Made by a program: the position numbers and the translations under genes. From assembly GCA_015501055.1 (NCBI GenBank), contig JADNYV010000004.1:248001-312000 (forward strand): a stretch of 64,000 nt of DNA, written 5' to 3'. The notes under the pieces are model-generated. The model saw only the letters and a list, made by a program, of their open reading frames with translations, had not been told where the DNA came from and did no database searches. Numbering within the stretch: position 1 is the first letter of the stretch; every line of letters begins with the position of its first letter. Of this stretch, positions 1 to 20,626 are shown in pieces. Source of the stretch: Mucidula mucida (Eukaryota > Basidiomycota > Agaricomycetes > Agaricales > Physalacriaceae).

Positions 1-553
1 TGTCCAATGTCCAATGATCGTCGCAGGTGTATTCTGGAGCATCCACCGCAGCAGATCATGATCCCTATGGGTATTCCTGCCGCCGCGGTAATCACTACTG
101 AGCCCAACAAGCCCACACCGCGGCCCATCCCGGAGCCAGGACTACCATATCGTCACTGTGACGAAGGATGGCGGTCCCTACCGCCCCAGCGGCAGCAACC
201 AAAGGGATCTGTTGGTAGGCATGCTTGAGTAGAGTGCCCACAGTGAACTGAGCTGCATCCGAGCCAGAGCGAGCGCAGCAACCCTTCATGCCCATGATGA
301 TAAACGAGCAGGGAATGACGATGACGATGCAGCCAACTATGCCCGCCTCGAAGGAGGACAGAATAGGCGCAGAGAAACGTGGGTCATTGAGGTACGCGTC
401 TCGAAGGATGCGATGGCCGCAGGCAATGGCGCCACCAAAATAACAACAAACACCACCGACAACTACAGCGAACATGGGGAGGGCAAACGACATGACAAGG
501 CAGCCTGAGGAAGCGAAGGATCTAAATCCCGTTTCGATGTCGCCGATAGCCAT
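1..553 (-). CDS. Multi-pass membrane protein, unknown family (3' end beyond window)
   Basis: The ATG at 553-551 sits in a good context (CAAC before it). It opens a frame with about four hydrophobic, Gly/Ala/Cys-rich helices: around residues 15-40, 55-75, 95-115 and a long one spanning the next splice junction. The open frame stops at 95-97. A 59-65 nt intron with acceptor CTCAG (exon resuming at position 97) restores a continuous helix reading LVITAAAGIPIGIMICCGG, which then runs off the left edge. The donor is weak (GTCACA or GTGACG), so the junction is an inference. I do not recognise the family. The helices with small residues recall channel or proteolipid-like membrane proteins, but that is only an impression. 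Confidence 0.55.
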
Positions 554-1030
554 GATGTTGAGGGTGATGAGAACAGAATAAAGCTGGTGAGTGAGGCGTT
601 TAAAGGTGGGAGCTGCATTTTGAGATAGAATATGGGCGCTTTTATACCTTCGTCCGCAGAATATGATAGAAGGGTCTCTGCCAAATCTGGACAATAAGAA
701 TGCAGTGTGAGGTGTACAACAAACGTGAGAACAAGGAGAGCACGTGTAGGGCGCACCCACAAATTGCTGGGGATCCGAGTGTTCACTGTTCGTCGAGAAG
801 GGATCTGCGTTTGATTTCAATGGCACCCGAACAACGTCTCCATAAATAAAGGGATGATCGCATCTACGGTGGGCACAATTGAGATAAGGTACTTACATCT
901 GCCTAATATGCGGGTAGTATTATTGTGGCTCGAGGAATTGAGGCGGTCCATTCTGCTTTAATGGGCCCTCCCATCAGAAACAACACAGCGGAAACGAAGT
1001 GATATTACGCGCACTCAGACAATCCGTCTA

Positions 1031-1925
1031 CTAATATGGAGTTGTGAGGTGCACACGCTTCCTCGATGATGACGGTAGAGGCAACGAGGGCATTTCCTTG
1101 CCATGGTCCCTCTCGTCGGCGTCCCAGTATATCCAAATTTGGATGGCCAAGATCCCATTCAAGGCCAATGCCAAGATAAAACTCGCCAACACCAAAATAT
1201 CGTTGACCTCCTGCATTGTTGTGAACAATCTTGCCAGACAGCCGACAAATTGCGATCCAACAGCAAATGCAGATAGTTGCCCCGTCGAGCGCGCACGATG
1301 GTTCTGCCGTATCTGAGGAAGCTTCGAAACTATCGACAAGGGAAGGGTGGAGAGCTGCAGAAATGCGAGTATACTCTCTGATACAATGTTCAAAAGGAAT
1401 GTGCCGAGGAGCATGCCGAGGGTTGTTGTAACCAGCTGGTTACGTGCTCGCGAAGAGTAGAATACGATAAGGAAGGTGATGAGGGCGTTCTGGATGGTCA
1501 GAAATAGGTTTTCGCCATATGTGGAGAAGGGGAACGCGTTGCGGAATGAGTAGAAAAAGTTGATGGCGTAGGCAAGTGTTTCGAAAGTGAACGCGGTAAG
1601 AGATAGGCCACGAGCAGAGCGTCCCCTGAGTACTGGTAGATGTTAAATGGGACGATGGAAAGAATCAAGAAGACTCACTGAGAAAAAGCTGCGGCACCTT
1701 CATTATGGACCCTCCTATTACAATGCCAATACCCAAACATTTTGACAGGGAGTACTTGAGGCATTTCACGTCGGTAATTGTAAGATTTTCAACCAGCGAT
1801 AGATAGCATTCCTGAAAAGTTGTCAACGCTGAAATGGATAGTGATTGGCATACACACACTTTACCGACAATTGAAATTCCCAGGTCCTTTATAAACCAAG
1901 GAAGATGCTTTGTTATGGTCGTCAT
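1031..1925 (-). CDS. MPDU1: MPDU1/Lec35-like PQ-loop protein (mannose-P-dolichol utilisation)
   Basis: This is a multi-pass ER membrane protein of the MPDU1 family, which is needed in animals for use of dolichol-phosphate mannose and glucose in glycan synthesis. The first PQ loop follows an ECYLSLVENL stretch and lies in GIGIVIGGSIMKVPQLF. The second lies in SKLPQIRQNHRARSTGQLS, followed by FTTMQE and a last helix ending IQIWIYW, in the order expected for the family. The ATG is at 1925-1923 and the stop at 1031. There are two introns: one within about 1810-1865 (exact donor uncertain) and one ending at the TACTCAG acceptor near 1627-1633. After the second acceptor the known protein frame (GRSARGLSLTAF) needs one extra G in the run at 1623-1626, so the frame is probably broken by a missing base. 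Confidence 0.85.
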
Positions 1926-2610
1926 TCCAAGTCTTCAGGAATGCTTCATTTTGCTGGTCGATAGAATAGGTTGTTGGTGGAGAGGAAGCCACGACAACCG
2001 ACAGCTGTTCGGCTCCTCGGACCGTTCGTTACCCGAGCTCTGATCACGTTGTTGACGCGTCGTGTTAATTCAAAAGCTCCTGAACGCGTGTCGCGCAGTA
2101 GGAGAGTCAGATGTTATTCCCGTACGCCACCCAAAAGTAGTACAAAAGTGTACGTGTGGCCGACTTGGCGCTAATTATAGGAAAGTCTACAATCAATCAT
2201 AGACTCGAAAGTTCGACATCTTGAGTACTGAGCTGCCTTTGGTTGCGACACCCAACGCTTTCCAGAACTCTACCCATTAAGTATATTCCCTATGATATGT
2301 GGGCTACCAATCCTAGAAATCGACAAGTACGCGTCGATGTTGACGTAGACATGTACCCGGTATTGAAGATCTGTTTGTAATGACGCACGATCACAAATCG
2401 GCCCTGGCCCGACAGCCAGGCACGCGTTAGAGTACCTGAGAAATCTATGCATAATGAGCTGTAGTTTGCTATCCTTCAAGGTGTCGATGCATCGAACCAC
2501 GTATTAGATATCCAAGCGGCACGCCACGCTTACTAAAGTTCAACCGAGACCAAACCGAGTAAACACTTTGTCAGCATCGATGACCATCAATCGCTTTACC
2601 GCCTAGCCAT
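1926..2610. other. Intergenic region between MPDU1-like gene and ABC transporter
   Basis: The two genes point away from each other, so this 685-base stretch should hold both promoters. Short open frames occur on both strands, but none resembles a protein or shows coherent splicing. No clear TATA element or repeat was recognised. Confidence 0.5.
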
Positions 2611-8108
<5,498 letters not shown>

Positions 8109-8391
8109 TGGACGAGCCTCATGAGATGTATTCCTTGGGATGTAGGTGATTGTATTGATAGTATAATAGACTTTTAGAGGATAGTGCTAGTAAATGGATT
8201 GGATGGTATATCTACACAGCCTGAACTGGAAGATAGGATTATGCCACTGTAACAAACAACTGTGTTGGTACAAAAAAGGATGCAATGGAAAGCAGATTGG
8301 AATGCAAAGACGGACGAAGAAAGCAAACGATAGCGATGATAGGTAGCAATGTCGTAAGGTCGTTAATGATGATGGTCATCGATATCATCAG

Positions 8392-9109
8392 TCAGAGAGC
8401 ACCGCGAATCTTCCGCGGAACGTGGGCAACCATGATGGTCCTCTGCAAATCATCGTGGGTAGTGTGCTGCCCCATCCCATCGCCGTCAGAATCAGAGCCT
8501 GCCGATTCATCATCGTGACCGACAGGCAAGGTCGAGGGCGGCCCTTGGGGCGACGCAGACGATGAGAGTGATCGTGGCGCATACGGGACCGTTCTATCTC
8601 GCGGCCTGCGTGGTTTGGGAACATAACCATGCGCCCTCTTGCGATGGCGAGTCAGAGAGCCCGGATCGGATGTAGAGAACGAGCAATCGTTGTCCGGACA
8701 GGAACGTGACTTCAACTTGGTGCTTGAGTGGCGTCAAGATTTCCGCGCGACAACAACATAGACGAAAACCCACTGGGTGCGGATGTGCGTGTCCACGTTG
8801 GACTTTTGCATGTTTTCGTAGCCGCAGATCGGGCAGGCGTGCATGCTGGAGCAAACTCAGGGTTTTTAGAAAATCAAAAAGTGTTAGAGATGGTATGGCC
8901 GCACAGTTGGGATTTATCGGGAGCATGAGTACGCATGTGTCTTGCCATGTCGCTCTTCCTCTGGATGAGACGGCCGCATTCCGTGCACTGGGCACTGGTA
9001 GGCGGCGCGCGGACACGCTTTGTCGTTTTGCCGGTCTTAGGGGACGGAGGTAAACATGGATGAAGTATTGGCGGATGTAAAATGTACAAACCACAGGCCA
9101 ACGGGGCAT
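8392..9109 (-). CDS. C2H2 zinc-finger protein (three fingers)
   Basis: This is a putative nuclear DNA-binding protein. Finger 1 is CTECGRLIQRKSDMARHMRTH (C-x2-C-x12-H-x3-H). Finger 2 is CPICGYENMQKSNVDTH plus IRTH, whose last His codon is made by splicing CA to C. Finger 3 begins CPDNDCSFSTSDPGSLTRH and ends KRAH. The tail is acidic and Ser-rich (around residues DDESAGSDSDGDG). Introns separate the three fingers. The proposed start, ATG at 9109-9107 with a short first exon MPRWPV spliced into TGKTTKRVRAPP, is an inference. The stop is at 8392. It lies tail to tail with the ABC transporter, with about 280 bases between them. I cannot assign a target or process. Confidence 0.7.
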
Positions 9110-9767
9110 CGCGAGTGGAAGCGACGAGCAGCAGCACGGCGATGGTGAAAGTACGAATGCAAGAACAAAGTAATCCCAAACACGCGAGATAAGTATGTTT
9201 TCCACGTGTAGCCAGGTTCACGGCCCTCCGAAACTAGGGTTAAAAAGAGATAGATTCCGCCGTCGTGAGGCTTTTATGAAGTCGAAACGACCTCTTTTGA
9301 GAGGCTTCTCCTTCTCATGTAGTCTGATTCCCAGCATCGGTCAAAGAAATACATAAAACATCTTGCGCAGTGAGAGCGAGTACCGTGCAATGTAACCTGA
9401 GATTCCGCAAGAGTAATCTTGCTCGAAAACTCGACTGCTTTCAGTTAGGCGCCTAACTGTGCTCAAATCCGCCTATTAGACGATGCATAGTCGCAGAAGA
9501 ACGAGATAATGTCAGTATTGATCGCACCTGATCTGCATTGTCGACCATGAAAATCCAATCAATTACCAAGTATACATCGAAAAACCTATGTAGTAGAGTA
9601 TATAAAGATGAGGTGGATATGTATAGTTAACATGCGAATGCTAGATGTCAGAGTGACTGCGCGACGAAAGGGTACGTGAAAAAAATGCTACAATATGCAA
9701 TGGATTGCGATGAGGTATTACAACAAAATGCCAAAATAAAAAGCAGCAAAACAAGAACAACCGGGGG
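9110..9767. other. Intergenic region
   Basis: This is AT-richer sequence between two minus-strand genes, the hybrid kinase 3' end and the zinc-finger 5' end. It probably contains the zinc-finger promoter. No open frame, repeat or RNA gene was recognised. Confidence 0.5.
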
Positions 9768-12700
9768 CTATGGTGACATTCCAAGTTTGTGGAACATTTC
9801 GTCCAAGGTTTTGAAAGCAACAGGTTTCACCAGACTGCAGCGCTGTGAGCTTGCGAAGCAAACAACAGGAAATAGAACGTACTATCCGTCAACCCCGGCA
9901 TCAAAAGCCCTACGTTTGTCCTCCAGGGATGACATCCCCGTCAGAGCCAGTATCTTCGTTGAGTGTTGAGGCCCTTCGGATTCAAATTGGCGTATTGCAG
10001 CGGTCGCGCCGACACCGTCAAGAATAGGCATTGAAAGATCCAAAAGAACCACACTGACGTTTCTGTATTGATGGTTGATCGTCACGTGAAGCAATGGACT
10101 TACTCGAAAGGGCCTTCCTGCGTATAGACGTTTACACCGTCACGCCCATCTGCTGCGTCTCGGAAGTCATATCCCTTCTTCGAGAGCCACTGAACACTGA
10201 ACGAAGTGTAATGAGTACATTTCAAATTTGAACAAGAAGAGCGTCACATACAGTAAATTACGAAGGATGGGGTTGTCTTCGACGACCAGAATCTTGAAAG
10301 GGTTTACTTTGTTTTGAATTGTGCCCACAGATGACTTAAGTAGCGTTCCGCCAGCTCCGACCGTAATTGTTGGTGACATGGTTTCGGGTTCATCCGAGTC
10401 GTCGCTGAATTGCTCGCTCGTAGACGACAAGCGTTTCCAATGAGTAGCCAAAGTTGGATGTACTGTGACCGATCTGGATATCGGTGGCCGAACAGTGATT
10501 GACGCAGGCTCCTCAGAATTTCTGCGCGAGGGTAATATTGTAGTCGCCGATGGTACCAAGCCAGATATGACGTTCGTAGGCCTACCATCCGAGAGGTTAT
10601 TATATCGTGATGCGGCGTCAGTCGCTTGTGATTGTATTTTGAGCGCGTGAACACAGAGGTTGAGCGTGGCACGAAGACGAGAGGGTCCTCCTGGTTTGTA
10701 CACCATCCGGCAGAAACCACCGATCCTTTCATGTTCACTGGCAACGGACATGACTTGTGGGCTTCCTCTTGAGTCTGATAGAACGATGAACGGGCGAGAC
10801 GTATCATGATTTGCCGTTGCCTCCGCGACTAAAGAAACGTCTTCGTTGAGGATGACTATGTTGCCCAAACTACCTCCGAGAGGTTGTATCTCGAAACCCC
10901 ACCAGGATGTCAGATATGTCCGAACATTGCTGGCAAGTAGTTGAACGCCGCGATGTTCAACCTCAAATCCGACAAGGGAGACGGTTGGTGGATGACCTGG
11001 AACATCGAACTTGAAAGGTTCCATATCAGAGACGGAGGAATCGTTCTCCTCGTCAGTTACTTCGGCAGTGAAAATAACCTTGATCTCCGTCCCTACACCT
11101 TCTTCACTCCAAACATCTATTCGTCCATCAACACTCTCCGAACGAATGATGCTGTTGACGATAGCGAGACCAAGACCTGTTCCCGGCTGAAGTGGATTCT
11201 CCTGAGAGAAGGGATGGAACAATTGATTTCGCTGGAAATTTCTGTTGATGCCCTACGCGGATTCAAGAATAAGGAATCTGAGACGAAGAGTGGGTCGCAC
11301 CTTGCCAGTGTCCAGGACAGACAATTCAACCTTGATGCATCCGGGCAGATCATCTTCTACTCGTGGCAACTCTCTGAGACCGACGTGGACATATCCATTC
11401 TGAAATGAATGTGAGAATATACGAGAGTACGGAAACGGACGCCCTACTGTCGTGAACTTCAAGCTGTTACCGAAGAGATTCATCAGAACGCGTCGAATAC
11501 CACCTTTTTCGCATTTGACCATCCACCCCTATAGCGATGTAAGATGAAGTCTACGCAATTAAACGGAAAACTGACTGCAGAGCGATGCCCAATTTCGATT
11601 ACAGTCTCGACATGGTTTTGCTTGCGCGACAGGTCTTGCTTTTGGGGCGGAGAATAAACGCTACCGATACCGGTGTCATCCGCGATTGCCTGACGAGCAC
11701 GATGTCCAACCCAACAGCCATCAACTGCTTCTTCCACCAATTGCATCAGGTTCACTCTGTAAGACACGTTCAGCTTCAGACCAAACATTCCTGCAGAACG
11801 TACTTTGTAGGTACAATGACATTCTCGACGCCACCAGATTTAGAATTGCCACTGAGTTTCGTGAAGTCTAACACGTGATTGACGGTCTCCACCAAAGAGG
11901 TGCCACAGGCTTGTATGGTTTGGAGAAAAGAGCTTTGCGAGTGGTTTAAGTTGCTCTCATCAAGAAGTTCGGCTGCCGCTAGAATCTGTAAACGGTCTGT
12001 CAACGACAAAGCATCAGAGATCGTGGTGTCGCTTACCCCATGTAATGGCGTTCGTAGCTCATGCGAGATACTACAAAGATGGGCCACAGTCAGGAATAAA
12101 TAGCGCAATCATAGCATACGATCTGACTTTGATATGAACAAACTCTTCGCTTTATCCGCTAGAATCATTCTGCGTTTGAGCACGGCAGAAAGAATAATGA
12201 CACCTGTATAAGTTAAGATAAAGCTGGTACGAAAGCAGGATGAAAATTCAAGTTTACCTATTGCCCGCAGGTAAGACAATTCGTGCCCTTCTAACGGTCT
12301 GTTCGACTCTGTAGAAGAATTGTAAGCACACAATAGAGCAAACGGACGCTTGTCGATGTTGAAAATTGGCACAGCTATGCAGAACGATTCAGACATGCAT
12401 ATGGGAATAGAAATTCAGCCTACTCAGCGCGTAAGAAACATGCGTTGGCAAGAAGGCTCTCCAACTTTTATCAACGATGCGATCCATGGCCTTGCCTTCG
12501 GGATACTTTTCGAAAAACCTCCCAAGGCTAGCCCACTCCTCAACGCTCAGTTTTCGGACCTCCATGGGCTTGGCAGGATCACCATGATGCATGACGACGC
12601 TGACACTACCTTCACTTCCAGCGAAAAGATGATGTGTACTTGGTGACGAGTCGTTTAATGGCGGAGATGTAGATGAAGGCTCGGGAGTGGCAGAAGTGCG

Positions 12701-15265
12701 GCCACTCGCCGACGTCCCGACGACGGGTGACGCCACCACAGTGTCAGTAACGTTTGAATTAACATCGTAGTGTGAAACATCCATAACAATGACATCGTCG
12801 ACGTCCAGGGTCCGCTGAACAAGCCGGGCAGCGCGAGAGTAAACCTTTTCCATTGAGCCCGTTTGCAAAAACGAGCGATGTAGATGACTGGAATATCGCG
12901 GTTTAAGAGAGGGTCGGTTGAAAGACTCCGTAGATGGGCTGGGTTGCGACTCTGGCGTCGAGTTGGGAATCTCCAGATACGACGATTGAGAAGATGGGGA
13001 ACGCGGGGAAGAAGAACTTCTAGAGGAGTGGTCCATGCTGTTGGTTGCAAATGGAGGGGGAGTCCACGGAGGTGTCAACGCAGTGTCAATGACGGTGTCT
13101 TTCTCGGCAGGGGCGTACGTCTGTATGACTGGAGACGAGGAGGAAAGGTCTGGTGTAGCGGCAGTTACGGTAGGTGTCGAAGGGACCTGTGGCATCACGA
13201 CTTTCGTGGGTGTACGCATAGCATCGTTCATGGAAGAAGTAAATGTAACATTACTGGACGAAGGCGATTGTAGTGGAGATCGGACAACAGTACTGGGGCG
13301 CTCAGCCGATTCAGCGCGGGTACTTGCTGGGATGAGGACGGTAGCTGCTGGCGTCGATGGGGCGGACGTATGTGAAGGAGGACTTGCAGGTGAAGCAGAT
13401 GTACGCCGGGAGTGATCCGACTCCATTGGTTTTGACTTGGTCTGCTCCGCCATGTCAATTTCGATGCATTCGCGACTAAATTGTTCCATCTAAACACTAT
13501 CAATGAAAAGACCTGACACAATTTGCAGAACTCACCGATCGTTGAATACGATCCCGGACTTTGAGTTGGATCTAAAGTTGTCAAGCACGTCTTCGAGATA
13601 TCCACAATTGAAAGCACCTTATCCCTCCATAGCTCCATCTCTCGCATGGCGATTGCGGCGAACTCTTTGAGAGTGTGACGATGCCGAGGCGTAAAATCCT
13701 CTCTCGGAGAGTCATCAATAACGGCCAAGCTGTTGATATCCTTCAGACCAATTTCCGATGCTTTCCGAGAAATTACCTACGTTCCTACATTGTACCCTTC
13801 TGCTGTCCTAAGTGGTGCGCCCGCGTAGAAACGGATATGCGGCTCTTCTACGACTAATGGCTGAATACCGAAAACCATACATGAATATGAAATTGGCGCT
13901 AAACAAAGAGTACTGACATTGGACGAAAATCTCCAGTCTTGTCGCGTATCAAGGATGATAGTAGGCTCATCATCTCTGCTGATTGTAAGTGATATACATA
14001 AGATGTTTACGACCATATGTACCTTTGGAGGATGGTATGCCCACAAAGCGATTCTCGACGTGAACAAGACGAGACTTTGATGCCCCCTTCAAGCACCCTT
14101 TCAAGTTCAATTTTACGGCATAATGCAAGAAGCACGTACATTCGGACTTGAAGTATCTGCGGAATGATGAGAAGACGGCCTAATACGTAGGTTGAGAAAA
14201 CTAACTGGTCATTTGCGTCTATCAGACTGATATATACTCCCTTGGTGTTGAAAACGAGTTTGGCGAGATGTGCTATGCGATCAAAGTTGACGTCCGAGGT
14301 AGTGCCCCAGAGGTTGAACTTGTAGAGAGCCTGTTTCCTCTTGTCCTCGTCGGGAGGATTTGGGGCTGCCAGATAGCCTAGCTCCGCATACGTATCACGA
14401 TCAGTGACACCAAGTCCGAGACCTATAGGTGCAGACGGGGCGAGCGGGGTAGGCAATGGAGCGGAGGTTTGACGTGTAAGGGAGGCGCGCTTCGGGGTTG
14501 TAGACGCCGACGTTGACGTCGTAGCTTCAGTTGACGTAGAAATGGAATCATGGTGATTGAAGTAATCGGTGGGAGTGGTCATGAGGGGTTCGTCGGCAAC
14601 TGCTTCTTCCTCTGGTTGGCTAACGGCTTTCCAAAAGTTTTTGAGCATGATCTTTCTCGTTCCACCTGGGGTCATGACCACCTCATTGGGGGACTCGTCT
14701 GGTGAACGCCAGGAACCACAAGGGAAACGCCACGCATAGGGTCGGTAAGTTCGTGCTCTGGACTTGGCAGGGCGAGTGGAGACAGATTGACATGGGTCCC
14801 GGCCAATCTAAGTGTAGCGGCAGACACGACAGAGGCAGGCGTTGATGGCTTTGGTGACGCGATGGGAAGGTAAAGGTTAGGCTTGATTCTTTGAGAAGAA
14901 GCCGGAGGAGGGACCGAAGACGAGGAGAATGAGTTGCGCATTCTGTGCACGGTATTCGATGCCCGACTTGGTTTCCTATGAGGAATGGCGGTGAGTTCAA
15001 ACTCGTCAGTGGGGCTGTCGTTACAGATAATGCCTGCTGGAGGATTTGGTATCTTGTGGGGATCCCATTTCCCCATGGCATACAGGGTGATGAATGTACT
15101 CCAGTCGTAAGTGTCGGGCGTCGAGGAGCAGGTGGCGGACAGCGTTGGGGCGACCGGTTGTTCGACATCGTCGGGATCGTCGTCCTCTACGAGCGTTTGC
15201 ATGCCGTTGGGTATGAGAACGGCGTGCTCGCTAGACGGGGCAGTCGACGGACGTTTCGTCTTCAT
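9768..15265 (-). CDS. GAF-domain hybrid histidine kinase
   Basis: This is a cytosolic two-component sensor with no membrane segment. A Ser/Pro-rich N-terminus (LALPSPEHELTDPMRG, then MTPGGTRK) leads to GAF1 (14.3-13.7 kb; SSCSRRESLCGHTIL, PHIRFYAGAPLRTAEGYNVG). A long low-complexity linker and a second, divergent GAF-like region (12.9-12.25 kb; LHRSFLQTGSMEKVYSRAARL) follow. Then come the H-box SHELRTPLHG (about 12.07 kb), N-box RRVLMNLFGNSLKFT, G1 DTGK, F/G2 LFHPFSQENPLQPGTGLGLA, and a receiver domain with VVEDNP, the acceptor Asp in VLLDLSMPILDG, and a final Lys in LVKPV. The last exon, after an intron near 9840-9890, ends at the TAG at 9768-9770 (HKLGMSP). One-base gaps in the frame occur at 14688-14692 and probably 14096-14098. 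It likely feeds an HPt-Skn7/Ssk1 relay, as fungal hybrid kinases do. Confidence 0.92.
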
Positions 15266-16836
15266 AGAGAATTACGCATCCACAAAGACGAACGATGTGA
15301 ACAGAGTCCAAACGCCGAATGCTCCACTGCAACGGCCAATGCCGAATATATCCCGTTGACGTCATGCTTCAATTACTACCGTTGCGCGTGCGCGCTCTCT
15401 CTCTTGCAATATCTGCAAACGCAGCCGCAGCAGTCCAATGGGCTGTATTGCGGTTACCATCAGGACTTTGCCATCTTGCCAGCGGCTGTTGCATTTTTCT
15501 GGGTCTATCACTTGGCGACAGTTATTAAGATATATCGTTCAATATTGACTTGAATCCCATCTTCCTCAAGAAATCTTTGATATCCGATTACGCGCCACTG
15601 ACACTATCACTCGAGTAGCCTTAGACTTGGGCGCATCTTGCATTGAAACGTACTTGCGTCGATGAACATATTCCAAGGAAGCTTTTGTAACAAGCAAATG
15701 TGGCTTCTTTCATTCAATAGACTTCTACTTTCCTTCGCGTTTGGTGATGCTACATTGAAGCAACGCCGAGTCTTTAATGCGTGGTCTCGATATCACTCCT
15801 GAGTCTCCCATGGTCCCGGGAATCACCATCCAAGGAGGATGTCAACCATCTCTATAAATGATTGGCTAGATCATGTAGGGACTGATGCTCGACGCGGTCA
15901 CGATTCATCTTCGTTGATCAGGACATGAGGCAGTTCTATCCTTCAACGTGGTGCTTGAAATTCCTAAGATTCGCGAGAATCGTGCTGCATGAACACATTG
16001 TAAGATACATACCAAGTTTGATGAATTGGACACGATGAGAAACACAAACTTAATCATCGCTATCCACGCACTATAAGACAAGACAAAAAACGACCAATAC
16101 ACGACCATATCTTTCAGGAACGGGTGGTTCGAATTGACAAAGTGAATATGTCCTGAATGAAGCGACCGTTAAATTCTAAGGGCGCCACCACCTTGTATGG
16201 GGCACCTAGGGAGGTTACTCGCAACAGTGGCGCCCTGTTCCTTTGACTGGCTAGTGATTAAGATATTATATATTATCTCAAGTAGTCACTGAGATTCAGA
16301 TGACAATCGTCATATCGTGAACTACTTCTGCCATGCAAGTCGGTGATACTTGTTCGATGAAGACAACATCAACAATGTCACGACAGCTCATACATTCTAG
16401 CCACCAACGCTTTAGCAAATTTTATAATGACTTTACGCTATCGGGGTCTGGCCTTTTGCTTCGGCGTTTCTCAATACACGGTCGCGGATGGACTCGTCTT
16501 GTATAGCGCTCTGCGTCCAAACGTCGTGAGATGCAGTTAGTCGTCCACGGAGAGAGAGGGTATGAGCAATCTGTATCGTCTTCGTAGAATTCGCTCAAGT
16601 GCTGGAATTTCAGAGGCCTCTTCGGAGCTCGTTCCTTCAGATGAGAGTTAGTCGAAGCTCGCAGAGTCAACGGAAGACGTGCTTTAAAGCTCGAAGGTGC
16701 AAGCAAACAGCACCAAATAGTGCGTCCAATCAGCGGCCTGGAAGGCACCCGTCTTCGTCGACGTTGTGCAGCTCACCGGCATCCTAGTTCCTTTTTGCGC
16801 CATCGCCCAGGCGTTTCACCGCTCTCGTCGCTGCCA
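15266..16836. other. Divergent intergenic region between hybrid kinase and acetyltransferase
   Basis: A 1.57-kb stretch lies between two divergently transcribed genes and is partly AT-rich (15.55-16.45 kb). It should hold both promoters and 5' UTRs. I see only short unconvincing open frames and the inverted repeat listed separately at 16179-16236. Confidence 0.5.
16179..16236. repeat. Inverted repeat, 10-bp arms, 38-base spacer
   Basis: AGGGCGCCAC at 16179-16188 is matched by its perfect reverse complement GTGGCGCCCT at 16227-16236. It lies in the divergent promoter region. The spacer is too long for a tight hairpin, so paired protein-binding sites are more likely than a terminator. The role is unknown. 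Confidence 0.5.
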
Positions 16837-20496
<3,660 letters not shown>

Positions 20497-20626
20497 GATA
20501 TATAGTTGTGTATGTGCACGTACGGAGATTATGTTATGTATTCTGTATTTGGCAGGGTCGATGGAAGCAAACAGCGTGACGAACCATGCACGCAGACCGA
20601 CCCAAATCGCACTGAGAATCAATCCA

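Noticed and set aside
2270..2500. 76-codon minus-strand open frame
   Set aside because: No motif, no plausible splicing, and it lies in a divergent promoter region; it fits chance expectation.
14672..15265. Separate short gene at the kinase N-terminus
   Set aside because: The ELTDPMRG and MTPGGTRK segments follow each other in related kinases. One missing base in the run at 14688-14692 explains the frame change better than two genes.
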